A stretch of DNA of 64,000 bases from Pseudomonas sp. dw_612. GTDB lineage: Bacteria; Pseudomonadota; Gammaproteobacteria; Pseudomonadales; Pseudomonadaceae. The notes under the pieces were generated by a model. That model was given only the letters and a program-made list of their open reading frames with translations, ran no database searches and was not told the DNA's origin. The DNA is taken from the NCBI RefSeq assembly GCF_018449725.1, contig NZ_JAAVVC010000003.1, positions 62,001-126,000 on the forward strand. The letters are read 5' to 3'. Every line of letters begins with the position of its first letter. Positions within the stretch are counted from its first letter, which is position 1. The position numbers and the translations under genes were made by a program. Shown in pieces: positions 16,306 through 25,589 of the stretch.

Positions 16306-16935
16306 GGCGGCATTCCTGACGGGCGGCGCGACTTTCTGCCCTTGCTCCACCGCCCAAGCCACGACCTGTGCCGTCAGTTGAGCGCTGGCCTGGCCAAACC
16401 CGGCAACCACCGACGGCACCTTTACGTCGCTCAATGGCTGGCGCACTTCAAAGCGGCGGCTGGCGAGGATTCGCTGGTCATAACCGCGCACCAATAACGC
16501 ATCCAGGCACACGACGACGCTCGCATTCGCGCCCTGGTATTCGGTCTGGAACGCTTGCAGGTTGCCGCCCAGCTCCAGATCTGCCTGGAAGTTGCTGTCA
16601 TCAGTGCTCAACAACGACACCCGACCATCGCGCTGAAACCCATCCAGCAACCGATTACGCAACAACACCGGCGCCGGATCGCTCCAGCGCGACGCCTTGT
16701 AGCTGCTGATCAAATCCCCCTGAGGAATCACGGCGATTTTCGGGCTGTTCAACGCTTCGCTTGCCTGGGGCTTGGTCAGGCGCAGCGACCAGTGTTGCGG
16801 CGTCCCGTGACTGGCGACTGCGCCGCTCTGGGCCAAAGGCAAGCGATAGACATCCGACGGCTCGGATTTGGGCAGGATCGAGCAAGCGCTGATCAACACA
16901 AAACCGGCGAGGAGGGCGAGGTGAGTCAGCTTCAT
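16294..16935 (-). CDS. ABC-type transport auxiliary lipoprotein (PqiC-like)
   Basis: A 213-residue outer-membrane lipoprotein (signal MKLTHLALLAGFVLISAC, lipobox ISAC) of the family that ends MCE transport operons. In PqiABC-type systems the lipoprotein docks the MCE tunnel at the outer membrane. It overlaps the MCE gene by 4 bp (ATGA). The last residues and the TAG stop lie inside a REP arm, so the C-terminus (DPL) may have been changed by REP insertion. Confidence 0.85.
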   Translation of the reverse strand: MKLTHLALLAGFVLISACSILPKSEPSDVYRLPLAQSGAVASHGTPQHWSLRLTKPQASEALNSPKIAVIPQGDLISSYKASRWSDPAPVLLRNRLLDGFQRDGRVSLLSTDDSNFQADLELGGNLQAFQTEYQGANASVVVCLDALLVRGYDQRILASRRFEVRQPLSDVKVPSVVAGFGQASAQLTAQVVAWAVEQGQKVAPPVRNAADPL

Positions 16936-17870
16936 GGCGTGAATTCCTTGTTCTTGTCGCTGCCCAGCAGGTAACCGCTGGGGTTGGCTTCCAGTCGCTG
17001 GGAAATGGCCCGCAGCGAACTCAGGGTGTCGCGCAATTCACGCACCGCCGGGGCCAGACCATTGAGGCCCTGCATGCCGCTGTTGAGGGAGTCCTGGTTG
17101 GTGGTCAGCAGTTTGTCGATGGTCGCGGTGGTCTGTTCCAGCGACTTCATCGCCTGCCCGGCGCTGCCGAACATCTGCTTGCCCTGATCGTTGAGCAAGC
17201 CGTTGGCATTGCGCATCAGCGCGGTGGTCTGTTCGAGGGTGGCGCTGGCCTGTTTGCCGATCGAGGCCAGCTGCTGCATCGCCTGACGAATATCGCCGCG
17301 CTGATCGGCGATGGTGCCGGTGGTTTGCTCCAGATGCTCAAGGGTTTTGCTGATGCGCTCGACGTTCTCCGAAGAGAACATCTGGTTGGCGTTGTGCATC
17401 AAGACGTTCACCCCGGCCATCAGGTCGCTGCTGTCGTTCAGCAGACGGGCGATGGGCGAAGGTGCCGCCACAATCGTCGGCAACTCGCCGTCCTTGCCTT
17501 TGAGCTTGGGACTCTGCGGCGTGCCGCCACTGAGCTGGATGATCGAAGTACCGGTGATCCCGGTCAGCGCCAGTTTAGCCTCGGTGTCTTCCTTGATCGG
17601 CGTCTCGCCGCCGAGGCGAATCCGTGCCAGCACCCGGCGCGGGTCTTTCGGGTCGAGGCGCAAGCTGACCACGTCGCCGACCTTGATGCCGCTGTACTGC
17701 ACGGCGCTGCCCTTGGACAAACCACTGACCGCCTCGTTGAAGACGATTTCGTAGTCCTTGAACTCGGTGTCGACGCTGGACTTGGCCAGCCACAAACCGA
17801 AGAGCAGGGCGCCCGCCACCACAATCACGGTGAACAGGCCGATCAATACATGATGGGCTCGGGTTTCCAT
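16932..17870 (-). CDS. MCE-family (MlaD-like) lipid transport protein
   Basis: A 312-residue protein with one N-terminal membrane helix (about 10-28), a single MCE domain (about 38-118, SKGSAVQYSGIKVGDV through GTSIIQLSGG) and a long helical tail (150-300) with coiled-coil character. MCE proteins form hexameric rings or tunnels that carry phospholipids across the periplasm. It is the substrate-binding partner of the ATPase and permease just upstream, in the same operon with overlapping or touching ends. Confidence 0.92.
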   Translation of the reverse strand: METRAHHVLIGLFTVIVVAGALLFGLWLAKSSVDTEFKDYEIVFNEAVSGLSKGSAVQYSGIKVGDVVSLRLDPKDPRRVLARIRLGGETPIKEDTEAKLALTGITGTSIIQLSGGTPQSPKLKGKDGELPTIVAAPSPIARLLNDSSDLMAGVNVLMHNANQMFSSENVERISKTLEHLEQTTGTIADQRGDIRQAMQQLASIGKQASATLEQTTALMRNANGLLNDQGKQMFGSAGQAMKSLEQTTATIDKLLTTNQDSLNSGMQGLNGLAPAVRELRDTLSSLRAISQRLEANPSGYLLGSDKNKEFTP

Positions 17871-17871
17871 G

Positions 17872-18675
17872 TCAGACCTCGTTTAGCTGTTGAGCGGCCG
17901 TCAGCGCCGCGCGGCCGCGAGGGCCATGGAAGTATTCGTGAATCCACGGGTCATCGGTTTCCGAGACCTTGTCGATGGCGTCCGCCACCAGCACTTTCTT
18001 CTGCGCCAGCACCGCCACCCGGTCGGTGATGGTGTAAAGCGTATCGAGGTCGTGGGTCACCAGGAAAACGCTCAGGCCCAAGGCATCGCGCAGGGTCAGG
18101 ATCAGTTGATCGAAAGCGGCGGCGCCAATCGGATCGAGGCCGGCGGTGGGCTCATCGAGAAACAAGATGTCCGGGTCCAGCGCCAACGCCCGGGCCAGCG
18201 CCGCACGCTTGATCATGCCGCCGGACAGGGACGCCGGGTATTTGTCCGCCGCCGACAACGGCAGCCCGGCCAGCGCCAGTTTCACCGCCGCCAGGTGCTC
18301 GGCGTCGGCGCGACTGAGGCCGGCGTGCTCGATCAGGGGCAGGGCGACGTTCTCGGTCACGGTCAGCGAAGAGAACAGCGCGCCTTTCTGAAACAGCACG
18401 CCGAAGCGCCGCTCGACCATCGAGCGCTCATGTTCGGACAGCGTCGGCAGATTCTTGCCGAAAACCTTCACCACGCCTTCACTGGGCCGACGCAAACCGA
18501 CAATGCTGCGCAGCAACACCGATTTGCCGCTGCCGGAACCACCGACCACTGCAAGGATTTCGCCCTTGTACAAATCCAGGTCGAGGTTCTCGTGCACGCT
18601 TTGGCTGCCGAAGCGATTGCACAGCCCACGGACTTCGATCACCGCCTCGGAGGGCGCTCGCGGTTGTCGGCTCAC
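17872..18675 (-). CDS. MCE transporter ATP-binding protein (MlaF-like)
   Basis: A 267-residue ABC ATPase. It has Walker A GGSGSGKSVLLRS, signature LSGGMIKRAALARAL, Walker B DILFLDEPTAGLDP and a His switch in VTHDLD. The start is taken as the GTG that overlaps the permease stop (GTGA), giving MSRQPRAPSE; the longer open frame upstream is the permease read in another frame. It powers the MlaE-type permease for lipid movement. ATPase, MCE protein and lipoprotein follow in tight order. Confidence 0.92.
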   Translation of the reverse strand: MSRQPRAPSEAVIEVRGLCNRFGSQSVHENLDLDLYKGEILAVVGGSGSGKSVLLRSIVGLRRPSEGVVKVFGKNLPTLSEHERSMVERRFGVLFQKGALFSSLTVTENVALPLIEHAGLSRADAEHLAAVKLALAGLPLSAADKYPASLSGGMIKRAALARALALDPDILFLDEPTAGLDPIGAAAFDQLILTLRDALGLSVFLVTHDLDTLYTITDRVAVLAQKKVLVADAIDKVSETDDPWIHEYFHGPRGRAALTAAQQLNEV

Positions 18676-19820
18676 CAGCCCATCTCCATGAAAAACAACG
18701 CGGCCACGGCATCGAGCACGATCACCACGAAAATCGACTGAACCACGCTGGACGTGGTGTGAGCGCCGACGGATTCGGCGCTGCCGCTGACCTTGAAGCC
18801 TTCCAGGCAACCAATCGCCGCGATCAGGAACGCGAAGATCGGCGCTTTGACGATCCCCACCAGAAAATGTTGAACGCCAATGTCGGTTTGCAGCAGCGAC
18901 AGGAACATCGCCGGCGAAATCCCCAGCGACACCGCACAGACCACGCCGCCGCCGACAATCCCGGAGATCATCGCCAGAAAGGTCAGCATCGGCAGCGCCA
19001 CCAGCAGCGCCAGAACCCGTGGAACCACCAGCAACTCCATCGGATCGAGGCCCAGGGTGCGGATCGCGTCGATTTCTTCGTTGGCCTTCATCGAACCGAT
19101 TTGCGCGGTGAACGCACTGGCGGTGCGCCCGGCCATCAGGATCGCGGTCAGCAACACGCCGAACTCACGCAGGAAGGAGAATGCCACCAGGTCCACGGTG
19201 AAAATGCTCGCGCCGAAACTCGCCAGCACCGTCGCCCCGAGAAACGCCACCACCGCGCCCACCAGAAAGGTCAGCAGGGCGACGATGGGCGCGGCGTCGA
19301 GGCCGGTCTGTTCAATGTGCGCAACCATCGGCGTGATGCGCCAGCGCTTGGGCCGAAACAGCCCACGAGCGATGGTTTCGAGGATCAGGCCGACGAAGCC
19401 CAGCAGTTGCAGAGTGTCTTGCCACACCGCGTCAACCGCGCGACCGATGCGGGTCAGCAATTGAATGCCGACGCCGACTTCCGGTTCCTTGAGCGGGACA
19501 CAGAAATCGGTCAGCGAGCAGTAGACGGTTTGCAGCAACGCGCGATCGGCGTTGGAGAGGGTGCATTGGGGGTGTTCGGCCGAGCGGCCCAAGCGTTCGG
19601 AACCCAGCAGCTCCACCAGCAACGAAGCGCCGGCGGTGTCGAGGGCGCCGAGGCCATTGAGGTCGATGTGGGTGCTGTCGTCGTACTGGCCGCGCAGCTT
19701 GTCGCCCAGGCGCTTGAGGTCAGCGTAATGGGCGAGCGTCCAGTCACCCGTGACCCGCAATTGTGCAGGGGTGTGTGACGTGTCTAACTGGGCATTGCCG
19801 GCCATTGTGCTGCTGGTCAT
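18672..19820 (-). CDS. MlaE-family permease with N-terminal STAS domain
   Basis: A 382-residue protein. Residues 1-110 look like a STAS domain (RVTGDWTLAHY, HIDLNGLGALDTAGASLLVEL); residues 150-382 are the MlaE/YrbE permease with five or so helices and the conserved EFGVLLTAILMAGRTASAFTAQIGSMKANEEIDA region. In the Mla system the STAS protein MlaB is separate and binds the ATPase; here it is fused to the permease. First gene of the operon; start ATG with a weak GGAG-like site. Confidence 0.92.
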   Translation of the reverse strand: MTSSTMAGNAQLDTSHTPAQLRVTGDWTLAHYADLKRLGDKLRGQYDDSTHIDLNGLGALDTAGASLLVELLGSERLGRSAEHPQCTLSNADRALLQTVYCSLTDFCVPLKEPEVGVGIQLLTRIGRAVDAVWQDTLQLLGFVGLILETIARGLFRPKRWRITPMVAHIEQTGLDAAPIVALLTFLVGAVVAFLGATVLASFGASIFTVDLVAFSFLREFGVLLTAILMAGRTASAFTAQIGSMKANEEIDAIRTLGLDPMELLVVPRVLALLVALPMLTFLAMISGIVGGGVVCAVSLGISPAMFLSLLQTDIGVQHFLVGIVKAPIFAFLIAAIGCLEGFKVSGSAESVGAHTTSSVVQSIFVVIVLDAVAALFFMEMGW

Positions 19821-19874
19821 AAGCTCCGTGCTTGTTCGGCTGTTACGCAGATCTACGTAATAGCACGAACCGCA

Positions 19875-20903
19875 TTACTTTTCTTTGGTCGGTGTGCTGT
19901 CCTTGACCACGAAGCGCAGCACGCCGATCACCTGGCCATCCTCGGTCAACACCCGGACTTGCCATTTGCCTGCCGGGTTGCCCGGGAAGTTCTGCTTGTG
20001 GGTCCAGGCCCGGTAGCCTTCCTTGCGCCCGCCGTGAATGTCCAGCGGGATGCGGTCGACTTCCTGGCCGTTGAACTGCCACACGTGATAAATCCGCTCA
20101 TCCAGACCGCGCGGAGCGTTGATCGCGGTGTAGGCGTAGAGCCCGCCGCCGCGAATCTGCTCGGCGCTGACTTCGTCCAGGCTGTCGCCGGGGGTGCGGT
20201 CCTGCATTTCGGTGCTGATCGCGACGTCGGTCATCCACAGCGTGGCCGGCGGCACCCACGAGCGCAGCACCCAACCGAGGGCGCCGATGCCTAAGGTGAT
20301 GCTCAGAATCGCCAGGGCGTTGCGCACGGTGCGAATCGGGAAGATCGACGCCAGGCTCGGAAACGACAACAGCATGGCGATGCCCAGGGCCAGTTTGAAG
20401 CTCTGGGACGTGGTCAGGTGCATGATCACGGGCAGGGCGGTGAGCAGGGCGGCGAACAGCGTCAGGGTGTGCAGCGCCAGGAACGCCCAGCGCCGTGGCG
20501 CCAGCCATTTGTAGTAGAGCGGGTCGGTGATGGAAATCAGCGCCGCGATGCTCAGCAACCCGGTGAAAAACAGTTGGCCGCTGTTCCAGGTGGTGGTGAT
20601 GAAGAAAAAGGGCAGGACGAAAAACAGACTTTCCTGGTGGATCATCTGCGTCGCGTAACGCAGCAACGGTTGGGGGATTTCGCGCTTGAAGATCTTGGCG
20701 AACAGCTTGGTCAGGCTGTTTTCCAGCATCAGCCAGACCCAACTGACCAGCATGATGGTGGTGATCCACGTCGCCAGGCCCTGTTGGCGATCCACCAGCA
20801 TGAAGCTGCCGACGCCAGAGATAAAACCACCGAGCGCAATGACCCCGGGATAGCGCTTCATCAATTCGAGGATGCGCTGGACGTAGAGGGTCAGGGTTGG
20901 CAT
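19875..20903 (-). CDS. DUF5924/DUF2914 membrane protein
   Basis: A 342-residue protein of unknown function. The N-terminal 220 residues carry six or more membrane helices (GVIALGGFISGVGSFMLVD, WITTIMLVSWVWLML and others); the C-terminal 110 residues form a DUF2914-type periplasmic or cytosolic beta domain with VWQFNGQEVDRIPL and GKWQVRVLTEDGQVIG. The start is the ATG giving MPTLTLYVQRI; the longer upstream reading includes REP sequence and is rejected. It is 54 bp upstream-adjacent to the MCE operon on the same strand, so co-transcription is possible. Confidence 0.8.
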   Translation of the reverse strand: MPTLTLYVQRILELMKRYPGVIALGGFISGVGSFMLVDRQQGLATWITTIMLVSWVWLMLENSLTKLFAKIFKREIPQPLLRYATQMIHQESLFFVLPFFFITTTWNSGQLFFTGLLSIAALISITDPLYYKWLAPRRWAFLALHTLTLFAALLTALPVIMHLTTSQSFKLALGIAMLLSFPSLASIFPIRTVRNALAILSITLGIGALGWVLRSWVPPATLWMTDVAISTEMQDRTPGDSLDEVSAEQIRGGGLYAYTAINAPRGLDERIYHVWQFNGQEVDRIPLDIHGGRKEGYRAWTHKQNFPGNPAGKWQVRVLTEDGQVIGVLRFVVKDSTPTKEK

Positions 20904-20985
20904 TCGGCGGTTCACACTATTCGTAGGAAAAATCCTCGACAGGGTAGCGCTGGCGAGTCCGTGTGGCGAGGTTGGCATGTACCCT

Positions 20986-21165
20986 TGTAGCAGCTGCCGA
21001 GGCACGAGGCTGCGTTCGGCTGCGAAGCGGCCGTAAAACCTGAGCTCGCGGTCTTACTGAAACACAGCGTCGCCTGATTTTACGACTGCTTCGCAGCCGA
21101 ACGCAGCCTCGTGCCTCGGCAGCTGCTACACGAGCTGAACGCAGGCTTCGCCAGCTGCTACACAG
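20986..21165. repeat. REP palindrome, TGTAGCAGCTG family, copy 2, plus a half-copy
   Basis: Inverted arms (20986-21027 and 21089-21130) share TGTAGCAGCTGCCGAGGCAC and its complement. An extra single arm (21134-21165) follows directly and overlaps the end of the M16 gene, supplying its TAG stop. Confidence 0.9.
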
Positions 21166-22546
21166 ATCGTGGCGTCCGGCGATGCACGCGCCAGCCCAGC
21201 ACCCCAAGCACCATCAACCCAAACACCCCGGCAATCGCCCACAACAGCTGATCATCACTGATCAACGGCTTCTCGATCCGCAAATACCCCGGCTGCAGCA
21301 ACAACTCGCGCATGGCCTTGTTCGCTTCTTCCAGCGTCACGCCTTGCAGCTCCTTGGCCGGGTCGGTGAAGCGGCCGTCCTCGTAGTCGCCCAAGGCGCC
21401 CCAGTAATAATCGGCCAGAGCGCTGTTGCCTTGCACGGCCCAGGACTGGCGAGCGATCGCGGCTTGTTTGAGGCGGTCAAACGTCTCGACATCGAGGCCG
21501 TTCTTGAGCAATTCGGCCTTCATGTCCTCCAGCACTTGTTCGGCCTCAGCGACGCTTTCCCGCTCAAGGTCGGCGTTGAGGCTCATGAAACCGACGCTGC
21601 CAAACAACTCCCGCTCGGCCCAAGGGCCATAGGACAAACCATGGGCCAGGCGCATCTGGCGATAGAGCGCCCAATCCAGATAATCCTTGAGCAGGTCGAA
21701 CGTCTGGTCTGGCACGTCTTCCAGCACCGGTTCCGGGACCAGCCAGTGCAATTTCGCACCGCCGCCGACAAAACCGTGAATCAGGCTGCGTTCATGGGCG
21801 GCGCTGGCATTGATTTCCGGCAGCGGCAAATGGTCGGTGGGATCGACCGCTTCAAGCGCGCCATAGGCCCGTTCCAGATAGGCCGGCAGCAACTTGTCGA
21901 GGTCGCCGACCACGATCAGGGTCATGTTGTTCGGGGCGTACCAGGCCTTGCGCACCGTATCCAGTTGTTCGCGGGTCAGGTGATCGACTTCGGCGCGCTC
22001 GGGGCATTTTAGGCCCAGCTCGATGGCTAACTGATTGCTGGCCGTGTGGCCCAGGTCTTGACGATCCATCCAGCGCTGCAAATGTGAGTAATGGCCGCCG
22101 TCTTCACGCTCGACCACTTGCTTGGCGGCGTTGATCGCGTTGTCGTCGATGCGGGTTTGGGTCAGCAGCGCCAGCAGCAGGTCGAGGACTTTGCGCTGGT
22201 TTTTCGCCGGGGCTTCGATGACGAACGTGGTGTCGGCGTTGCTGGTGTAGGCGTTCCATTCGCCGCCGAGGGCCTGCATGCGCTCCTCCAGGCCACCTTC
22301 GCCGCTGGCGTCGATGCCGCTGAACAGCAAGTGTTCGAGCAGGTGTGGCAGCTCTTTGTCTGCACATTTGAAGTCATCGAAACCGACGCCGACCACCAGG
22401 CGAATCGCCACATGCCCGCGATCGGTGCCGGGTTTGAGCAGCAACTGCAGGCCGTTGGGCAGCGCATAGCCTTCGACCTGGAAACGATCCAGGGCGAACG
22501 AAGGGAATGAACCGAGCAACAGACAGGCGAACAACAGACAACGCAT
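21158..22546 (-). CDS. M16-family zinc metallopeptidase, membrane-anchored
   Basis: A 462-residue protein with a signal peptide (1-18) and a single M16 repeat. The inverted zinc motif HLLEH is at 68-72, with a downstream glutamate in VVEREDGGHYSH. The C-terminal half resembles the inactive M16 partner domain (VGDLDKLLPAYLERAY). A C-terminal helix (LLWAIAGVFGLMVLGVLGW) should anchor it in the inner membrane with the peptidase in the periplasm. The substrate is unknown. The stop codon comes from the adjoining REP half-copy. Confidence 0.88.
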   Translation of the reverse strand: MRCLLFACLLLGSFPSFALDRFQVEGYALPNGLQLLLKPGTDRGHVAIRLVVGVGFDDFKCADKELPHLLEHLLFSGIDASGEGGLEERMQALGGEWNAYTSNADTTFVIEAPAKNQRKVLDLLLALLTQTRIDDNAINAAKQVVEREDGGHYSHLQRWMDRQDLGHTASNQLAIELGLKCPERAEVDHLTREQLDTVRKAWYAPNNMTLIVVGDLDKLLPAYLERAYGALEAVDPTDHLPLPEINASAAHERSLIHGFVGGGAKLHWLVPEPVLEDVPDQTFDLLKDYLDWALYRQMRLAHGLSYGPWAERELFGSVGFMSLNADLERESVAEAEQVLEDMKAELLKNGLDVETFDRLKQAAIARQSWAVQGNSALADYYWGALGDYEDGRFTDPAKELQGVTLEEANKAMRELLLQPGYLRIEKPLISDDQLLWAIAGVFGLMVLGVLGWRVHRRTPRSV

Positions 22547-22597
22547 AACGAGCTTCCAGGCAACCAATCGGAGATCCGTGTCGTCAGTCAGGCCGTC

Positions 22598-22662
22598 TTC
22601 GCGAGCAAGCCCGCTCCCACATTTGAAATGCATTCCTCTGTGGGAGCGGGCTTGCTCGCGAA
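22598..22662. repeat. REP palindrome, GCGAGCAAGC family, copy 3
   Basis: The perfect 24-bp arms TTCGCGAGCAAGCCCGCTCC... and complement are separated by a 17-bp spacer (22598-22621 and 22639-22662), between the Na/Pi cotransporter and M16 genes. Confidence 0.92.
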
Positions 22663-22712
22663 TGACCTGAATGGCTGAACCACTGTTACTGACTGACCAC
22701 ACTGCCAGACGT

Positions 22713-24371
22713 TCAAGGCGAATGTGTGATGTCAGCCAAATCGTCAGCCGCCAGCGCTCCGGTGTCGGAGGTTTCCAAGACCGCATAGGCGCTGCTGCAA
22801 AACAGCGAATTCAAGCGTTTCATGTCGGCAATCAGTTCCAGGTGCAGCGAACTGGTTTCGATACTTTGCACGATCTTACGTTGCAATCGGCTGACATGGG
22901 CATGGGCCAAGCGGCGTTCCTGTGCGCGAAAGCGACGTTTCTCCCGCAGCAACTGTCGCGCGCTTTCCGGATCGCTGCTGAGGAACACCGACAATCCCAG
23001 GCGCAGGTTGGAGATCAACTGACTGTGCAGCCCCGCCAACTCTTCCAGGCCCACTTCGGAGAAGGACCGGCGTTGCGAGGTCTTCTGCTGCTGGACCTTG
23101 CGCAGCATGCGTTCGATCAGGTCGCTGGCGAGTTTGAGGTTGATCGCCAGCTCAATGATTTCCGCCCAGCGGCGGCTGTCCTGATCGCTGAGGTCTTCCC
23201 GGGGCATCTGCGCCAGATAAAGTTTGATTGCGCTGTAGAGCGCTTCGACATCGTCGGTCAGACGACGCATTTCCTGGGTGACGGCGGTTTGTTTGCCGTG
23301 CAGCACGTCGAGCATGGCTTCGAGCATGTTGTCGATCAGGTCGCCGATGCGCAGGGTTTCCCGGGCCGCGTTGGCCAGCGCCAGGCTCGGGGTGACCAAC
23401 GCGGTCGCGTCCAAGTGCCGGGGCTTGGCCATGCCATTGAGTTCCGGCCGTTCCGGCAGCAGCCAGGCGCAAAGCTTCGCCATCGGCCCGACGCTGGGCA
23501 ACAGGATCAGGCAACGCGCGGTGTTGTAGAGCAGGTGGAAGCCGATGACCATTTCCTGCGGACTGAAATCGAGGCTGTCGATCCAGTGCACCAGCGGGTC
23601 GAGCACCGGAATGATCAGCAACAGGCCGATCAGTTTGTACAACAGGCTGCCCAACGCCACCTGACGACCGGCGGCGTTTTGCATGCTGGTGCTCATAAAG
23701 GCCAGCACACCGCTACCGATGTTGGCGCCGATCACCAGGCCGATGGCCACGGGCAGACTGATCACGCCGGCGCCGGCCAGGGTGGCGGTCAGCAGCACGG
23801 CCGCCAGGCTGGAGTAGGAAATCATCGCGAACAGTGCGCCGATCAAGGCATCGAGCAGGATGTCACCGGTCAGGGACGCGAAGATCACTTTCACCCCTTG
23901 GGCGTGGGTGATCGGGGCGGCGGCTTCGACAATCAGTTGCAGCGCCAGGATGATCAACCCCAGGCCGATGGCGACCCGGCCCATCTGCCCGACCCGCGTC
24001 TGTTTGCGCGAGAGGAAGAAAATCACCCCGAGAAAGATCAGCAGCGGCGACAGCCACGACAGGTCAAAGGTCAGCACCCGCGCCATCAACGCGGTACCGA
24101 CGTCGGCGCCGAGCATGGTTGCCAGGGCCGGGGTCAGCGCCATCAGGCCCTGGCCGACAAAGGAAGTGACAAGCATGGCCGTGGCGTTGCTGCTCTGGAC
24201 CATGGCGGTCACGACAATGCCGGCGATGAACGCCAGCCCACGCTTGGACATGTTCTGGCCAATCACATGGCGCAGATTGGAACCGTAGACCCGCAGGATG
24301 CCGGTTCGGACGATGTGCGTGCCCCAGATCAGCAAGGTCACGGCAGATAGCAAATTGAGCAGGGTCAGCAT
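22713..24371 (-). CDS. Na/Pi cotransporter family protein with PhoU-like tail
   Basis: A 552-residue membrane protein. The N-terminal 300 residues contain two inverted NptA-type repeats with the QSSNAT motif (TAMVQSSNATAMLVT) and a related second repeat (AMISYSSLAAVLL, GLVIGANIGSG), typical of SLC34-like phosphate transporters. The C-terminal 220 residues are helical and PhoU-like. It should move phosphate coupled to sodium; the direction is unknown. The start is the ATG giving MLTLLNLLSAV. Confidence 0.88.
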   Translation of the reverse strand: MLTLLNLLSAVTLLIWGTHIVRTGILRVYGSNLRHVIGQNMSKRGLAFIAGIVVTAMVQSSNATAMLVTSFVGQGLMALTPALATMLGADVGTALMARVLTFDLSWLSPLLIFLGVIFFLSRKQTRVGQMGRVAIGLGLIILALQLIVEAAAPITHAQGVKVIFASLTGDILLDALIGALFAMISYSSLAAVLLTATLAGAGVISLPVAIGLVIGANIGSGVLAFMSTSMQNAAGRQVALGSLLYKLIGLLLIIPVLDPLVHWIDSLDFSPQEMVIGFHLLYNTARCLILLPSVGPMAKLCAWLLPERPELNGMAKPRHLDATALVTPSLALANAARETLRIGDLIDNMLEAMLDVLHGKQTAVTQEMRRLTDDVEALYSAIKLYLAQMPREDLSDQDSRRWAEIIELAINLKLASDLIERMLRKVQQQKTSQRRSFSEVGLEELAGLHSQLISNLRLGLSVFLSSDPESARQLLREKRRFRAQERRLAHAHVSRLQRKIVQSIETSSLHLELIADMKRLNSLFCSSAYAVLETSDTGALAADDLADITHSP

Positions 24372-24540
24372 GCTGGGCCCCCTGTGGTGGTAGCGTCCCA
24401 AAGGGACAAGTTGACGGTGCCGCGCGACGTTCTACGTTCTGTACTTAAGCTGTAGTTGGCTAACGGTCTGGGCGCCAGCATCGCATAGCTAAAGAAGTGA
24501 TTGAAACAAAACTGTCATAAAAACAGCTTGATGCGGAGAT
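24372..24540. other. Upstream gap of the Na/Pi cotransporter gene
   Basis: I see no gene, palindrome or recognisable promoter here. Together with the terminator and REP that follow, it makes up the 361-bp gap before terC. Confidence 0.5.
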
Positions 24541-24562
24541 GAAAAAGGGCCCGAAGGCCCCT
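24541..24562 (-). terminator. Intrinsic terminator downstream of terC
   Basis: Read on the minus strand, GGGCC-TTCG-GGCCC is a UUCG-tetraloop hairpin directly followed by TTTTT. It lies beyond the REP palindrome that follows terC, so the terC transcript would carry the palindrome in its 3' UTR. Confidence 0.85.
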
Positions 24563-24578
24563 TAGCGACACCGCCCCC

Positions 24579-24710
24579 TGTAGCAGCTGCCGAAGGCTGC
24601 GTTCGGCTGCGCAGCAGCCGTCAATCCTTACACCGCAGTTCTTCTGTACACCGCGTGCGCTGATTTTACGACTGCTTCGCAGCCGAACGCAGGCTACGCC
24701 AGCTGCTACA
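24579..24710. repeat. REP palindrome, TGTAGCAGCTG family, copy 3
   Basis: Inverted arms TGTAGCAGCTGCCGAAGGCT and the complementary end AGCTGCTACA, with a diverged centre, between terC and its terminator. Confidence 0.88.
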
Positions 24711-24732
24711 AGGGTTAGCCTGTGCGACTCAA

Positions 24733-25500
24733 TTACTGGCCAGGAATGTCCTTGCGCAGTTTCACCGGGTCTTGCTGTTTCTTCTTTTTCGCGATCGCGG
24801 TGCGCATCTTGATGTTGATCGCTTCCACCGCCAGCGAGAACGCCATGGCGAAGTAGACGTAGCCTTTTGGCACGTGAACGTCGAAGGATTCGGCAATCAG
24901 CACGGTACCGACGATCAGCAGGAACGACAGCGCCAGCATCTTCAGCGACGGGTGCTTGTCGATGAACTCGCTGATGGTGCCGGACGCCCACATCATCACC
25001 AGTACGGCGACGATGATCGCGGCGACCATGACCGGAACGTGGGAGACCATGCCGACGGCGGTGATCACCGAGTCCAGCGAGAACACGATGTCGATGATCG
25101 CGATCTGAATGATCGTGTAAAGGAAGTTGCCGCCCTTGCCGCCCGGTCCTTCGTTGGTTTCGTCTTCGCCTTCCAGCGCGTGGTACATCTCTTGCGAGCT
25201 CTTCCACAGCAGGAACAGACCACCGAAGAACAGAATCAGGTCACGCCCGGAAATCCCCTGGCCGAACACTTCGAACAGGTCGGCAGTGAGGCGCATGACC
25301 CACGTGATCGACAGCAGCAACAGGATCCGCGTGACCATGGCCAGGGCCAGGCCGAAAATCCGGGTGCGAGCCTGCATATGCTTGGGCATGCGGCTGACCA
25401 GGATCGAAATCATGATGATGTTATCGATGCCCAGGACGATCTCCAGGGCAGTCAGCGTGAAAAAGGCAACCCAGATTTCAGGGTTGGTCAGCCATTCCAT
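24733..25500 (-). CDS. TerC-family integral membrane protein
   Basis: A 255-residue protein with seven or so helices and the TerC signatures LEIVLGIDNIIMISIL near the start and DIVFSLDSVITAVGM in the middle, each with an acidic residue in a helix. TerC/YoaE-like proteins are linked to tellurite resistance and to metal (Mn) export during protein secretion. The tail is basic (KKKKQQDPVKLRK). It sits 89 bp behind the citrate transporter on the same strand. I found no yybP-ykoY riboswitch-like element in that gap. Confidence 0.92.
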   Translation of the reverse strand: MEWLTNPEIWVAFFTLTALEIVLGIDNIIMISILVSRMPKHMQARTRIFGLALAMVTRILLLLSITWVMRLTADLFEVFGQGISGRDLILFFGGLFLLWKSSQEMYHALEGEDETNEGPGGKGGNFLYTIIQIAIIDIVFSLDSVITAVGMVSHVPVMVAAIIVAVLVMMWASGTISEFIDKHPSLKMLALSFLLIVGTVLIAESFDVHVPKGYVYFAMAFSLAVEAINIKMRTAIAKKKKQQDPVKLRKDIPGQ

Positions 25501-25589
25501 GTGTATTCCTTTGAGCGAGTGTTAAACCCCGAAACGTCCAGGCTTCAACCAGCGAAGCGCGGACCCGTCGGGGTGAGTGAGTCTTTGGC

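Noticed and set aside
22671-24350. 559-codon plus-strand frame across the Na/Pi cotransporter
   Set aside because: His/Gln/Arg-rich composition typical of an antisense shadow; the minus-strand protein is well conserved.
24579-24710. Palindrome after terC considered as a terminator
   Set aside because: It has no T run and belongs to a REP class seen elsewhere; the real terminator with a UUCG loop lies just beyond it.
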